Source: Lachnoanaerobaculum sanguinis (GTDB taxonomy: Bacteria; Bacillota; Clostridia; Lachnospirales; Lachnospiraceae). Taken from it: a DNA stretch of 21,296 nt. Numbering within the stretch: position 1 is the first letter of the stretch; every line of letters starts with the position of its first letter. A model generated the notes under the pieces. The model saw nothing but the letters and a program-made list of their open reading frames with translations. It ran no database searches and was not told where the DNA came from. Positions 8,163-16,969 of this stretch are shown piece after piece. Made by a program: the position numbers and the translations under genes. The stretch spans positions 1 through 21,296 of the forward strand of contig NZ_BTHK01000026.1 of assembly GCF_033242365.1 (NCBI RefSeq). Reading direction: 5' to 3'.

Positions 8163-9532
8163 GTTTCCCCTTTTTTCAAATCCTTATGCCACCATTTTCC
8201 TGATATAAATCTATATGCAAAATTTGACGATCGAAATACCCAGTCTATAATCATTGCACACCATACACCTATTGCTCCTATATGAAAAACATTGGCTATA
8301 AAAAGTGATGTTGCAAATCTGAATACCGCCATTGAAAACAGACTTACCGTCATAGTAAACTTCACATCATTTCCTGCTCTTAGTGCATTAGGAAGTATAA
8401 AGCTTAGAGGCCATAAGAATACCGCCATTCCCATATGTATCCATACCAGTACGGCTGTAAGCTCTCTTGTGGCATCCGATACCTTATATATTGAGATAAA
8501 AAAGCTTTGAAATCCCAATATAAATATAGTGGGAATTATAATGACCGCATATCCTATAAACATCAGTTTTTTTACATAGTATTTAGCTTCTTTATAATTT
8601 CCCGCACCCACACATCTTCCTATGACCGTTATCATAGCAATACTTATCGCATTGCCCATGTTTACGCCAAGTCCGTCAAGATTATTTGCTATGGCATTGG
8701 CCGCTATCTCCGCTCTTCCAAAGTTTGAAATTATGGAAACTACAGCAACCCTTCCGACCTGAAACAGTGAGTTTTCAATTCCTGAAGGTATTCCGATATA
8801 AAGTATCCTTCTCATATAGTCCATTCTCAGTCTGAATACCTCTTCTAACTTCAAATAAACTATAGCATTTTTATTCCTTGATGCAAGTATTGTTATAGCA
8901 ATAGCGGCTACACCTCTTGATATAACACTCGGTATAGCCACACCGGCCACTCCCATATGTAATACAAAGATTCCGACACTGTTTCCGACTACATTTATTA
9001 TATTCATAAGTATGCTGACTTTCATGGAAGTCTTTGAATCTCCTATACTTCTGTATATAGCCGCGCCTGAATTATATATTGCCAGCATAGGAAAACTTAT
9101 TGCGGTTATTGTCAAATACTGCTTGCTTGCCTCAAACACCTCATTATCTATATTACCGAAAAGCATTGATATAAGAGGATGAGCGAATATTATAACAAGT
9201 ATGGAAATAATAACGGAAACCGAAAATGTCATAATCTCAAGCTGAGCAGCCGCAGTACATGCATCGTCGTTTTTCCTTGCACCTATAAACTGACTGATTA
9301 CTACTGCACCGCCTGTTGCAAGTGCAGCAAGTAAAGATATAAGCACATTGTTTACCATATCAACAAGCGACACTCCCGATACTGCCGCCTCACCTGCAAA
9401 GCTTACCATAACGGTATCCGACATTCCTACAGCTATGGCCAGAAACTGCTCGATAATCAGCGGAACTATAAGCAGTTTCAAATCAGTATTACTGAATAAT
9501 TTCCCGGTATATTTTTTATTATCCTGTTCCAT
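8159..9532 (-). CDS. MATE family multidrug/Na+ antiporter
   Basis: A 457-residue integral membrane protein with the repeated two-bundle MATE layout: about 12 hydrophobic segments, with the N-half opening LLIVPLIIEQFLAIAVGMSDTVMVSFAGE (about 21-49) and the equivalent C-half repeat starting near IPSGIENSLFQVGRVAV (about 245). These transporters expel cationic drugs or metabolites using Na+ or H+ gradients; the substrate cannot be read. The start has GGAGA ahead of the ATG. It lies 23 nt after the GH13 gene and overlaps the M19 dipeptidase gene, so it is within the long operon. Family certain; specificity unknown. Confidence 0.95.
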   Translation of the reverse strand: MEQDNKKYTGKLFSNTDLKLLIVPLIIEQFLAIAVGMSDTVMVSFAGEAAVSGVSLVDMVNNVLISLLAALATGGAVVISQFIGARKNDDACTAAAQLEIMTFSVSVIISILVIIFAHPLISMLFGNIDNEVFEASKQYLTITAISFPMLAIYNSGAAIYRSIGDSKTSMKVSILMNIINVVGNSVGIFVLHMGVAGVAIPSVISRGVAAIAITILASRNKNAIVYLKLEEVFRLRMDYMRRILYIGIPSGIENSLFQVGRVAVVSIISNFGRAEIAANAIANNLDGLGVNMGNAISIAMITVIGRCVGAGNYKEAKYYVKKLMFIGYAVIIIPTIFILGFQSFFISIYKVSDATRELTAVLVWIHMGMAVFLWPLSFILPNALRAGNDVKFTMTVSLFSMAVFRFATSLFIANVFHIGAIGVWCAMIIDWVFRSSNFAYRFISGKWWHKDLKKGET

Positions 9533-9555
9533 ATATTCTCCATATAGCCGTCGCT

Positions 9556-11577
9556 TTACAAGTTCTCACTCACCAGTAAATATCCCGAATGTGGTTCTAT
9601 CTCCATGTTCACATGGCCGTTATCATTAAAATATGTTACCATTCCTACATTGTAACCTGTAGGATTTGTATATATTACTCTGCTTATAGCCGCATTATCT
9701 CTCATACCTGTGAGATAGAGCGGAATATCTATTTTCTTTTTTTCTCTTCCGGTATGAATTATAATTACAGATACATTATCTTTTGAAACTCTTGCATAAC
9801 CTACTATACCGTCTTTTGAAATAAGTTTTATCAAAGAGCCGTGTTTTAACTCTTTTCTTATTCTATGCCATCTGTTCATATATCTGTGATACTCTAAAAG
9901 TTCAAGATTTTCATTTCCCCAAGGATATGTTCTCCTGCTGTCCGGATCTGTAAAACCGCATACTCCGACCTCGTCACCATAGTATACGGTAGGTGCACCC
10001 GGCAGAGTTAACTGCATCATTATGGCCTGCCTCATAACTTCAAGCTTTACACCTAAGCTTGCATCCTCTGATTTATGAGTATTTATTCTTCCTACAATAC
10101 CGTTTGTTCTTGTCAGGAATCTGGAATGATCATGATTTGAAAGCTGAATCATAGATACAAGTGCTACATCATAATGCATTTTTCCAAGCGCATTCTTTAA
10201 CATCATAAAGAACACATCTGCATTTCCCTTAAGGCTCATATCCTCTCTGTCGGAATGTTTTTCAAGGCCTGTCAGAAACCAGCTCACCGGCTCCATAAAG
10301 CCGTCATAGTTCATTACTCCGTCCCAACACTTGCCGTCCAGCCAAAAACTCGGATCACCGTAATGCTCGGCAAGAATAATTGCGTCCTTGTTTACGGATT
10401 TTACCGCATCTCTGAACATAGTCCAAAACTTATGGTTAAACTCTTTTGTATATCCGAGATCTGCCGCTACATCAAGTCTCCAACCGTCCACATTAAAAGG
10501 CGGTGATATCCACTTCTTTGCAATTCTAAGTATCTCATCAACCAGCTTTTGACTGTTTTCATAATAGAGCTTCGGCAAGGTATCATGTCCCCACCAGCCG
10601 TCATATTCCGTTCCGATAAAGTTAAAGTATGATCTGAATTCACTTTCTTCTGACCAGTATGCACCTATCGGATATTCTTCATCCGCTCTTTTATAAATAC
10701 CCTCTTTGTCCATCCATTTATTAAAGGATCCGCAGTGATTAAATACTCCGTCTATAATCACTTTGATATTTTTCTTATGAGCTTCTTTTACCAGTTTTAT
10801 AAATACTTCATTACTTGCCTCAAGATTTTTCCTACTTGTAACTCTTTTTACATACTTTGCGGCATTTTTATTGTCACTGTCAAACTCACCTAAAACTCCG
10901 TCCGTATCCTCCACAATTTTTCCTATATGGGGATCGATGTAGTCATAGTCCTGCGTATCATATTTGTGATTTGAAGGTGATACAAATAGAGGGTTAAAGT
11001 ATATCACCTCAACCCCAAAGTCCTTTAAGTAGTCCAGTTTTTGTAAAACGCCCTCCAAGTCTCCGCCATAGAAATATCCCACATCAAAGTTTGAAGGATA
11101 TTCATTCCAATTTTCCTTATGTTTTACAGGTAAACCTATATATATATATTCATCATCCACGACATCATTGGTTTCATCTCCACGATTGAATCTGTCGATG
11201 AATATCTGATACATTAAAGCTCCCTTTGCCCACTCAGGCAAAGAGAAGTCTTTATTGTATTCAAACAATGTGTCTTCTTTTAAATAATCCGTAACTCCGA
11301 ATCTTGTATAAAAGAGAGTTCTTCCGCCCTCATTTATTTTAAAATAATATTTGAAATAATTTACATCATTCAAATCAGCGTAGTAATAATCAAAGTATTC
11401 ACTTGAACGAAGCTTTTCCATCTTTGATTCACTACCATCAAAATGATTTACCAAAAAAATTTCCGGCTTATCATCCTTAAAAACCCTTATCTGTATTCGT
11501 ATTTCCTGTCTATTTTTAAGGCTTTGTAATGATATATAATCTATCGTTTCATCACTAAAAATACCTTCAATATTCAT
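9556..11577 (-). CDS. GH13 alpha-amylase family enzyme, neopullulanase-like
   Basis: A 673-residue glycoside hydrolase family 13 protein. An N-terminal beta-rich domain of about 110 residues resembles the CBM34-type N-domain of neopullulanases and cyclomaltodextrinases. The barrel has the conserved regions: DGVFNH (276-281), DGWRLDVA with nucleophile D369, ILAEHYGD with acid/base E404, and NHDHS with D483. A C-terminal beta domain follows. The catalytic triad is intact. There is no signal peptide, so it should act in the cytoplasm on maltodextrins, cyclodextrins or glycogen fragments. It is unusual in following ftsH with zero spacing (TAA then ATG), in the cell division/housekeeping run and away from visible sugar transport genes. 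Subfamily (GH13_20-like) is a judgement by eye. Confidence 0.93.
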   Translation of the reverse strand: MNIEGIFSDETIDYISLQSLKNRQEIRIQIRVFKDDKPEIFLVNHFDGSESKMEKLRSSEYFDYYYADLNDVNYFKYYFKINEGGRTLFYTRFGVTDYLKEDTLFEYNKDFSLPEWAKGALMYQIFIDRFNRGDETNDVVDDEYIYIGLPVKHKENWNEYPSNFDVGYFYGGDLEGVLQKLDYLKDFGVEVIYFNPLFVSPSNHKYDTQDYDYIDPHIGKIVEDTDGVLGEFDSDNKNAAKYVKRVTSRKNLEASNEVFIKLVKEAHKKNIKVIIDGVFNHCGSFNKWMDKEGIYKRADEEYPIGAYWSEESEFRSYFNFIGTEYDGWWGHDTLPKLYYENSQKLVDEILRIAKKWISPPFNVDGWRLDVAADLGYTKEFNHKFWTMFRDAVKSVNKDAIILAEHYGDPSFWLDGKCWDGVMNYDGFMEPVSWFLTGLEKHSDREDMSLKGNADVFFMMLKNALGKMHYDVALVSMIQLSNHDHSRFLTRTNGIVGRINTHKSEDASLGVKLEVMRQAIMMQLTLPGAPTVYYGDEVGVCGFTDPDSRRTYPWGNENLELLEYHRYMNRWHRIRKELKHGSLIKLISKDGIVGYARVSKDNVSVIIIHTGREKKKIDIPLYLTGMRDNAAISRVIYTNPTGYNVGMVTYFNDNGHVNMEIEPHSGYLLVSENL

Positions 11578-13404
11578 TTAAAATAACGCCTCAAATTCTT
11601 CAAAACCTATCTTTTCTTTCTCTATAAGAAGCTTAGCACATGACTCAAGCACATACTTTCTCTTCAATATTATCTCTTTCGCCTTTTTGTGGCAATCATT
11701 GATAATGTTTCTGACTTCCTCATCAATCATACTTGCAGTCTCTTCGCTGTATCCCTTTGTCTGACCGAAGTCTCTTCCTATGAATATTTCATCACCTTCA
11801 TTGCCGTAATTTACAAGTCCGGCTCTATCGTTCATACCGAACTCCATCACCATTGCCTTTGCAACCTTTGTCGCCTGCTTTATGTCTGAGCTTGCTCCTG
11901 TCGTAATGTCACCGAAGATGATTTCTTCCGCTATTCTTCCTCCAAGACTTACCATTATGTCATTTAACATCTTGGATTTTGTATTAAACATCTGATCCTC
12001 GCCCGGCAAAGGCATTGTATATCCTGCAGCACTTACACCTGTAGGTATAATGGAAATGGTGTGTACCGGTCCTACTCCTTCAAGTTCTCTGAAAAGTATG
12101 GCATGTCCGGCCTCATGATATGCGGTAATCGCTTTTTCCTTTTCACTTACTATTCTTGATTTCTTCTCAGTACCTATTCCCACTTTTATAAATGCTCTGT
12201 TTATATCATCTGCACAAATATAAGCCTTTCCTTCCCTTGCGGAAAGTATTGCCGACTCGTTCATAAGATTTTCAAGGTCCGCACCTGTAAATCCTGAAGT
12301 CTGTCTCGCCACCGAATGTAAGTCTACATCATCACCTAAAGGCTTTGATGAAGCATGTATCTTCAATATTGCTTCTCTTGCAGCTACATCAGGTCTGCCT
12401 ACTGCAACTTTTCTGTCAAATCTTCCCGGTCTAAGGAGTGCAGGATCCAAAATATCTACACGGTTTGTTGCCGCCATCACTATGATGCCTTGATTTCCTC
12501 CAAATCCGTCCATCTCCACAAGGAGCTGATTTAGAGTCTGCTCTCTCTCATCGTGACTTCCGCCAAGTCCTGAACCTCTTCTTCTACCGACCGCATCAAT
12601 CTCATCTATAAATATAATACATGGTGCATTTTTCTTGGCGTCCTCAAAAAGATCTCTGACTCTGCTTGCACCGACACCTACAAACATCTCCACAAAATCG
12701 GAACCTGATATTGTAAAGAAAGGTACTCCGGCTTCACCGGCCACCGCCTTTGCCAAAAGAGTTTTTCCGGTTCCCGGAGGTCCCACCAATATAATTCCTT
12801 TAGGAATTCTGGCACCAAGTCTTGTGTACTTGCCCGGATCCTTTAAAAAGTCTACAACTTCAGCCAGTTCTTCTTTCTCTTCCTCAAGTCCTGCAACCTT
12901 TGAAAAGTTTACATTTGCAGTCTTTACGATTCTGGCTCTGCTTTTGCCGAAATTCATCATCTTATTATTGCCGCCGGCGCCGCCTGCCGCAATCTTTCCG
13001 TTCATATACATGACAAAGAACATTACCATGACGGCCGCAAGTAATACCGGCAATACGGTATTTGTAAATATGCTCTCTCTCGGAACATCATCTAAGATAT
13101 AAGTTATATCCTTAGCCTCCATTTTTTTGATGAACTCATTTACATCAGATATAAAATAATGTACTTCAGCTTTACCGTATTTATCCTGATCCTTGAAGTA
13201 AATTATAGCCTCACCTGTAGGAGTTTGTGAATTCTGTCTTATCTCTATCAGTCCGATATTATTCTCTTCAATTACGCTGTTAAACTCGGCAGAGTTAAGT
13301 TTTGTAATACTCAGCTGATTTCCCATGTTAAATATCAGCCATATTATAAGTGCCACAACAAACAGTAAGAAAAACATTCTTACCGGATTATCCGTTTTTT
13401 TCAT
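11578..13404 (-). CDS. ftsH: ATP-dependent zinc metalloprotease FtsH
   Basis: A 608-residue membrane AAA+ protease that degrades misfolded and regulatory proteins at the cytoplasmic membrane. Visible: TM1 (about 10-26), extracytoplasmic domain, TM2 (about 113-134), Walker A GPPGTGKT (208-215), pore FVGVGA (241-246), Walker B IIFIDEID (263-270), second region of homology around 314-330, zinc motif HEAGH (430-434) and third ligand Asp507 in SSDIKQAT. All active residues are present. Its ATG overlaps the hpt stop by one nt (TAATG), the classic hpt-ftsH order of Firmicutes. The GH13 gene starts directly after its stop. Confidence 0.98.
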   Translation of the reverse strand: MKKTDNPVRMFFLLFVVALIIWLIFNMGNQLSITKLNSAEFNSVIEENNIGLIEIRQNSQTPTGEAIIYFKDQDKYGKAEVHYFISDVNEFIKKMEAKDITYILDDVPRESIFTNTVLPVLLAAVMVMFFVMYMNGKIAAGGAGGNNKMMNFGKSRARIVKTANVNFSKVAGLEEEKEELAEVVDFLKDPGKYTRLGARIPKGIILVGPPGTGKTLLAKAVAGEAGVPFFTISGSDFVEMFVGVGASRVRDLFEDAKKNAPCIIFIDEIDAVGRRRGSGLGGSHDEREQTLNQLLVEMDGFGGNQGIIVMAATNRVDILDPALLRPGRFDRKVAVGRPDVAAREAILKIHASSKPLGDDVDLHSVARQTSGFTGADLENLMNESAILSAREGKAYICADDINRAFIKVGIGTEKKSRIVSEKEKAITAYHEAGHAILFRELEGVGPVHTISIIPTGVSAAGYTMPLPGEDQMFNTKSKMLNDIMVSLGGRIAEEIIFGDITTGASSDIKQATKVAKAMVMEFGMNDRAGLVNYGNEGDEIFIGRDFGQTKGYSEETASMIDEEVRNIINDCHKKAKEIILKRKYVLESCAKLLIEKEKIGFEEFEALF

Positions 13405-13943
13405 TATTCTCCAATCTGGTCAGAAAGCTCCATAACCCCGATGTATGGAAGATTTCTATATCTCTGGTCGTAATCAAGTCCGTATCCCACCACAAACTTG
13501 TCCTCTATTTCAAAGCATACATAGTCTACAGTAACATCCTTTTCTCTTCTTGACGGCTTATCTAAAAGAGTACAAAGCTTTATTGACTTCGGTCCTCTCT
13601 TTTCCAATATATCAAGAAGATATGACAAAGTATTACCTGAATCAATAATATCTTCTACTACAAGTACATCCTTACCTGCTATACTGTCGTCCAGATCCTT
13701 TATTATCTTTACAACACCTGAGCTTGTAGTTTCAGCACCGTAGCTTGAAACACTCATGAAATCAAGTCTTACATTCAAATCAAGTCTCTTGGCAAGGTCA
13801 CACATAAACATGACTCCACCCTTTAGCACACATATAAGTATCAAATCTTTGCCCTTGTAATCTGCATTGATTCTTCCCGCAATCTCCAAAATCCTTTTAC
13901 TTATCTCATCTTCCGATATCAGTACTTCAACTTTTTCTTTCAT
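13404..13943 (-). CDS. hpt: Hypoxanthine phosphoribosyltransferase
   Basis: A 179-residue type I phosphoribosyltransferase. The PRPP-binding motif VLVVEDIIDSGNTL (about 93-106) has the acidic pair E97-D98 and the GNT phosphate loop; KGG at 41-43 matches the family's PPi loop, and K129 in LLDKP and the DYVGF-like DYVCFEI (140-146) fit the purine-binding end. It salvages hypoxanthine and guanine to IMP and GMP. It sits between tilS (1 nt gap, AGGAG as RBS) and ftsH (1 nt overlap), the usual order in Firmicutes, where Hpt also pairs with FtsH control regions in B. subtilis. Confidence 0.97.
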   Translation of the reverse strand: MKEKVEVLISEDEISKRILEIAGRINADYKGKDLILICVLKGGVMFMCDLAKRLDLNVRLDFMSVSSYGAETTSSGVVKIIKDLDDSIAGKDVLVVEDIIDSGNTLSYLLDILEKRGPKSIKLCTLLDKPSRREKDVTVDYVCFEIEDKFVVGYGLDYDQRYRNLPYIGVMELSDQIGE

Positions 13944-13944
13944 A

Positions 13945-15441
13945 TCATCTCCTACTTACTTCTATTTTTAAAATATTTTTTGTATTTTCATCTATTCTGT
14001 AGAGTTCTCCCGTTCTGTCAAGTCCGGCGTCCTCTCCGAATATATTGCTCTCTCTAAATATCCAAAGTATCTCAAAGCCCGTCGCAACAACTACATGTTC
14101 CCCTCTGATATTTAAAGGTATCTTATCATCCGTGAAAAGTTTTTTGACAGCCTTTCTGCCGGATTTTATATGTATAAAATCTCCGCTTTCACATCTTCTG
14201 ATTACAATATTTTCCTCTATGATTTTTATCATATCATCTTTATTAATAATATTGTTTATACATATAGGTTTTCTATTATATTTTACTATATTTTCAAGGA
14301 CTTTGTCAAAATCAAGCCACCTGATATTACCGGCTTTCGGAATGTCCTTAATATTGAAATTATCCAAAATCTTGTAGTTTATTTCAGGTAATACATATTT
14401 ATCATCATCCGATTCTTTTTTATCTTCATCTGCAAATCTTATATTTTCATATTCATTGTAGACTTTTATTCCGTATTTTAAATCAAGCTTTTTTCCGTTT
14501 TCCGATTTTGCAAGATTCCATATATCCTCTATATGCACCATACCGATATCTTTTATTCCAAGCTCTTTACTCTTTAATACTTTTCTTAAAGTATACCTGA
14601 TAATATATGTACTGATAATATGAGACTCATTAAGTAAGGCCTCTTTGTCTAATAAAAATTCATATTTGCCTTTGATTTTTAAATTCTTTTCACAAAATTT
14701 TATAGCTGAACTTTCAAAAAACTCATCGGCCTCAGCCGCAATTTTAGAAGATTTATAAAAATTATTGATCACATTACTGTTAACGTTTTTTTCAAGTATC
14801 GGAAAGACCTCGTTCCTTAAAATATTTCTTGTATAATCATTTTCCAGATTGGTACTGTCCGTCATATAATCTATACTGTTTCTTTTAAGATAGTCCTCTA
14901 TTTCATCCCTTGAAAATGCCAGTAAAGGTCTTATAATATTTTTATTTCTTACCAAAATACCCTTTAATCCCGATATACCGCTACCCCTTGAAAGATTGTG
15001 AAGTATGGTCTCCGCATTGTCATTTTTATTATGAGCCACTGCAATTTTGATCTTGTTAAAATCCGATCCTTCCTTTAACGCTATATCTTTTGATACACTT
15101 TCAAAAGCCTCATATCTCATCTTTCTTCCGGCTTCTTCTTCACTTAGTTTATGCTCTTTTGCAATTCTCGGTATATCATAGTGAAAGCTGAAAAAACAAA
15201 TATCAAGTTTTTCACAAAATTTCTTTACATAATTTTCATCACGACTTGCCTCTTCACCTCTTATACCATGATTTATATGTACGACAAAAAGCCTTATTTC
15301 TAAGGCTTTTTGTATACGACTCAGTGTATGCAACAGGCATATGGAATCTGCACCTCCACTTACACCGAGTACTATTCTATCTTTTTTTTCGATCAGATTA
15401 TTATCCTCTATGAAATGACTAAACGTATCTATATCTAACAT
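13945..15441 (-). CDS. tilS: tRNA(Ile)-lysidine synthetase TilS
   Basis: A 498-residue PP-loop ATPase that converts C34 of tRNA-Ile(CAU) to lysidine, so that it reads AUA; essential in nearly all bacteria. The N-terminal catalytic domain has the PP-loop GVSGGADS (26-33), HINHGIRGEEA (about 55-65) and HNKNDNAETI (about 136-145). The C-terminal TilS substrate-binding domain is visible from about 405 (RRCESGD) with GRKAVKKLFTDDKIP and ILWIFRESN. Length is at the upper end of normal. It starts 1 nt after divIC and ends 1 nt before hpt. Confidence 0.96.
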   Translation of the reverse strand: MLDIDTFSHFIEDNNLIEKKDRIVLGVSGGADSICLLHTLSRIQKALEIRLFVVHINHGIRGEEASRDENYVKKFCEKLDICFFSFHYDIPRIAKEHKLSEEEAGRKMRYEAFESVSKDIALKEGSDFNKIKIAVAHNKNDNAETILHNLSRGSGISGLKGILVRNKNIIRPLLAFSRDEIEDYLKRNSIDYMTDSTNLENDYTRNILRNEVFPILEKNVNSNVINNFYKSSKIAAEADEFFESSAIKFCEKNLKIKGKYEFLLDKEALLNESHIISTYIIRYTLRKVLKSKELGIKDIGMVHIEDIWNLAKSENGKKLDLKYGIKVYNEYENIRFADEDKKESDDDKYVLPEINYKILDNFNIKDIPKAGNIRWLDFDKVLENIVKYNRKPICINNIINKDDMIKIIEENIVIRRCESGDFIHIKSGRKAVKKLFTDDKIPLNIRGEHVVVATGFEILWIFRESNIFGEDAGLDRTGELYRIDENTKNILKIEVSRR

Positions 15442-15442
15442 A

Positions 15443-15751
15443 TTATTTTTCTGCCTTTATAGCAATCTCATCAGGAAAAACAAGTCCAAGTTTTTCTCTT
15501 GCCATTTCTATTATATAACTGTCGGTTTGAACATATTTTCTTTGTTCTTCAAGTTTCTTTGATCTTTCGTCTTCACTCTCAAGTTCTTCAATTACTTTTT
15601 GATTGTAGGACTCTCTTTTTGCCAATTCCTGTTTTATACTGTTTACCTTTAATCCGAGAATAATCGCTACAGATAAAACCACTCCGGTGACAAAAATTAT
15701 CGCAAATTTATTTTCCGATATTGCGCCGGCTTTCTTTCTTTTTCTCGCCAT
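15443..15751 (-). CDS. divIC: FtsB/DivIC septum formation initiator protein
   Basis: A 102-residue bitopic protein: basic MARKRKK start, one transmembrane helix (about 17-35), then a coiled coil (about 36-75) rich in E, K and L, and a C-terminal segment IIEMAREKLGLVFPDEI typical of FtsB/DivIC. It belongs to the divisome complex with FtsL and DivIB that activates septal peptidoglycan synthesis. The RBS is AAAAGGAG. It opens the long operon and sits directly before tilS. In many sporulating Firmicutes spoIIE lies between these two genes; here there is only 1 nt. The name rests on size, layout and gene order. Confidence 0.9.
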   Translation of the reverse strand: MARKRKKAGAISENKFAIIFVTGVVLSVAIILGLKVNSIKQELAKRESYNQKVIEELESEDERSKKLEEQRKYVQTDSYIIEMAREKLGLVFPDEIAIKAEK

Positions 15752-15822
15752 AAAAACACTCCTTTTAAATTCCGGTGTCGGCTTTATTTAAAAACTGACA
15801 TATTTTTAAGCGGCTACTGACT

Positions 15823-16830
15823 TTATAATAGTATCATTCTATTCTTTTTGCAAGCCTCAATCATATCGGCAGGCCAAACACTTGACTGAACTTCTCCAAC
15901 ATGTGCTTTGTTAAGAAGAAGCATACAAAGTCTGCTCTGTCCTATACCTCCACCTATTGTATATGGTAATTCTCCCGCCAAAAGAGCCTTATGGAAAGGT
16001 AAACTCTTTCTGTCAAGTGCATTTGCGGTCTTTAACTGAGCTTCCATTGCCGCTTCATCCACTCTGATACCCATACTTGATATTTCCAATGCACATTTTA
16101 AATTCTCAAACCAGAAGAGAATATCACCGTTTAACTCCCAGTCGTCATAGTCAGGTGCTCTGCCGTCATGAGGCTTTCCGTCTCCCAAAGCACCACCGAT
16201 TTTCTCCACAAAAACACAGCCATGTTCTTTAACAATAAGATTTTCTCTCTCCTTCGGAGTCTTATCAGGATATCTAAGTCTAAGATCCTCTGATGTGATA
16301 AAGAATATATCATCCGGCAAATGGTTGACAGCCTCAGGATATTTATACCACACCTCATGCTCCATATGCTTGATCACTTTAAATATGGTTCTTACCGTAT
16401 CTTCCAAAACCTCAATAGTTCTGTCTTCTTTTCTTATTACCTTTTCCCAGTCCCATTGATCCACATAGCATGAGTGAAGATTGTCAAGTTCCTCATCTCT
16501 TCTTATGGCATTCATATTTGTGTAAAGGCCTTCACCCGGCGCAAAATTATACTCACCAAGAGCCATTCTCTTCCACTTTGCAAGTGATTGAACAACTTCA
16601 TACTCCTCATTAGGAACCCCGAGTATATCAAATGCTACAGGACGCTCAACTCCGTTTAAGTTATCATTCAATCCGCTTGACTTTGATACAAATAAAGGAG
16701 CTGAAACCCTCTCCAGATTCATTTCTTTTCCGAATTCTTTTTGAAATGTATCTCTGATATATTTTATCGCTTCCTGCGTCTGTCTTACACTTAATACAGG
16801 ATCATAACCCTTTGGTAAAATCAATGCCAT
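15823..16830 (-). CDS. asnA: Aspartate-ammonia ligase (asparagine synthetase A)
   Basis: A 335-residue class II aminoacyl-tRNA-synthetase-fold enzyme making asparagine from aspartate and ammonia with ATP. Family features: MALILPKGYDP at the start, SSGLNDNLNGVERPV near 52-66, YTNMNAIRRDEELDNLHSCYVDQWDWE (about 103-129), and the C-terminal GGGIGQSRLCMLLL (motif-3-like, ATP binding). Length is normal for AsnA. I use the ATG at 16830, six nt after GGAGG; the frame opens two codons earlier at a TTG that would leave no RBS spacing. It has its own putative promoter and is followed by divIC after 71 nt. No T-box or other long leader precedes it. Confidence 0.97.
   Translation of the reverse strand: MALILPKGYDPVLSVRQTQEAIKYIRDTFQKEFGKEMNLERVSAPLFVSKSSGLNDNLNGVERPVAFDILGVPNEEYEVVQSLAKWKRMALGEYNFAPGEGLYTNMNAIRRDEELDNLHSCYVDQWDWEKVIRKEDRTIEVLEDTVRTIFKVIKHMEHEVWYKYPEAVNHLPDDIFFITSEDLRLRYPDKTPKERENLIVKEHGCVFVEKIGGALGDGKPHDGRAPDYDDWELNGDILFWFENLKCALEISSMGIRVDEAAMEAQLKTANALDRKSLPFHKALLAGELPYTIGGGIGQSRLCMLLLNKAHVGEVQSSVWPADMIEACKKNRMILL
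15825..15853 (-). promoter_or_regulatory. Putative promoter of the divIC operon
   Basis: On the minus strand TTGCAA (15853-15848) and TATTAT (15830-15825) are 17 nt apart, matching four and five of six consensus positions. They lie in the last codons of asnA, about 75 nt upstream of divIC. No terminator is visible between asnA and divIC, so read-through from asnA is also possible. Confidence 0.45.
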
Positions 16831-16872
16831 AAACAACCTCCGATATATAAATTCATACTCTTTAAAAAAATT

Positions 16873-16901
16873 ATGATAACACTAAGTACCCCAATATACA
16901 A
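16873..16901 (-). promoter_or_regulatory. Putative promoter of asnA
   Basis: On the minus strand TTGTAT (16901-16896) and TATCAT (16878-16873) are separated by 17 nt and lie about 45 nt upstream of the ATG. The -10 is good (five of six) but the -35 is weak (three of six). The leader is too short for a riboswitch. Confidence 0.4.
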
Positions 16902-16927
16902 TAGATAATGCCATAACTTAATAAAAA

Positions 16928-16964
16928 AGACAAAAGAAAAAAGACTGCCTTTTACAGCAGTCTT
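16928..16964 (-). terminator. Rho-independent terminator of hsp20
   Basis: Read on the minus strand, arms AAGACTGC and GCAGTCTT (8 bp, 8-nt loop; 16964-16941) are followed by TTTTTTCTTTTG. It begins 5 nt past the hsp20 stop and separates hsp20 from asnA. Confidence 0.9.
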
Positions 16965-16969
16965 AAAAA

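Noticed and set aside
12635..13102. 155-codon plus-strand open frame
   Set aside because: Antisense shadow of ftsH; serine/proline-rich and without RBS or family features.
16831..16969. Possible T-box or riboswitch upstream of asnA
   Set aside because: The leader after the putative promoter is only about 40 nt and shows no antiterminator structure; the hairpin nearby belongs to hsp20.
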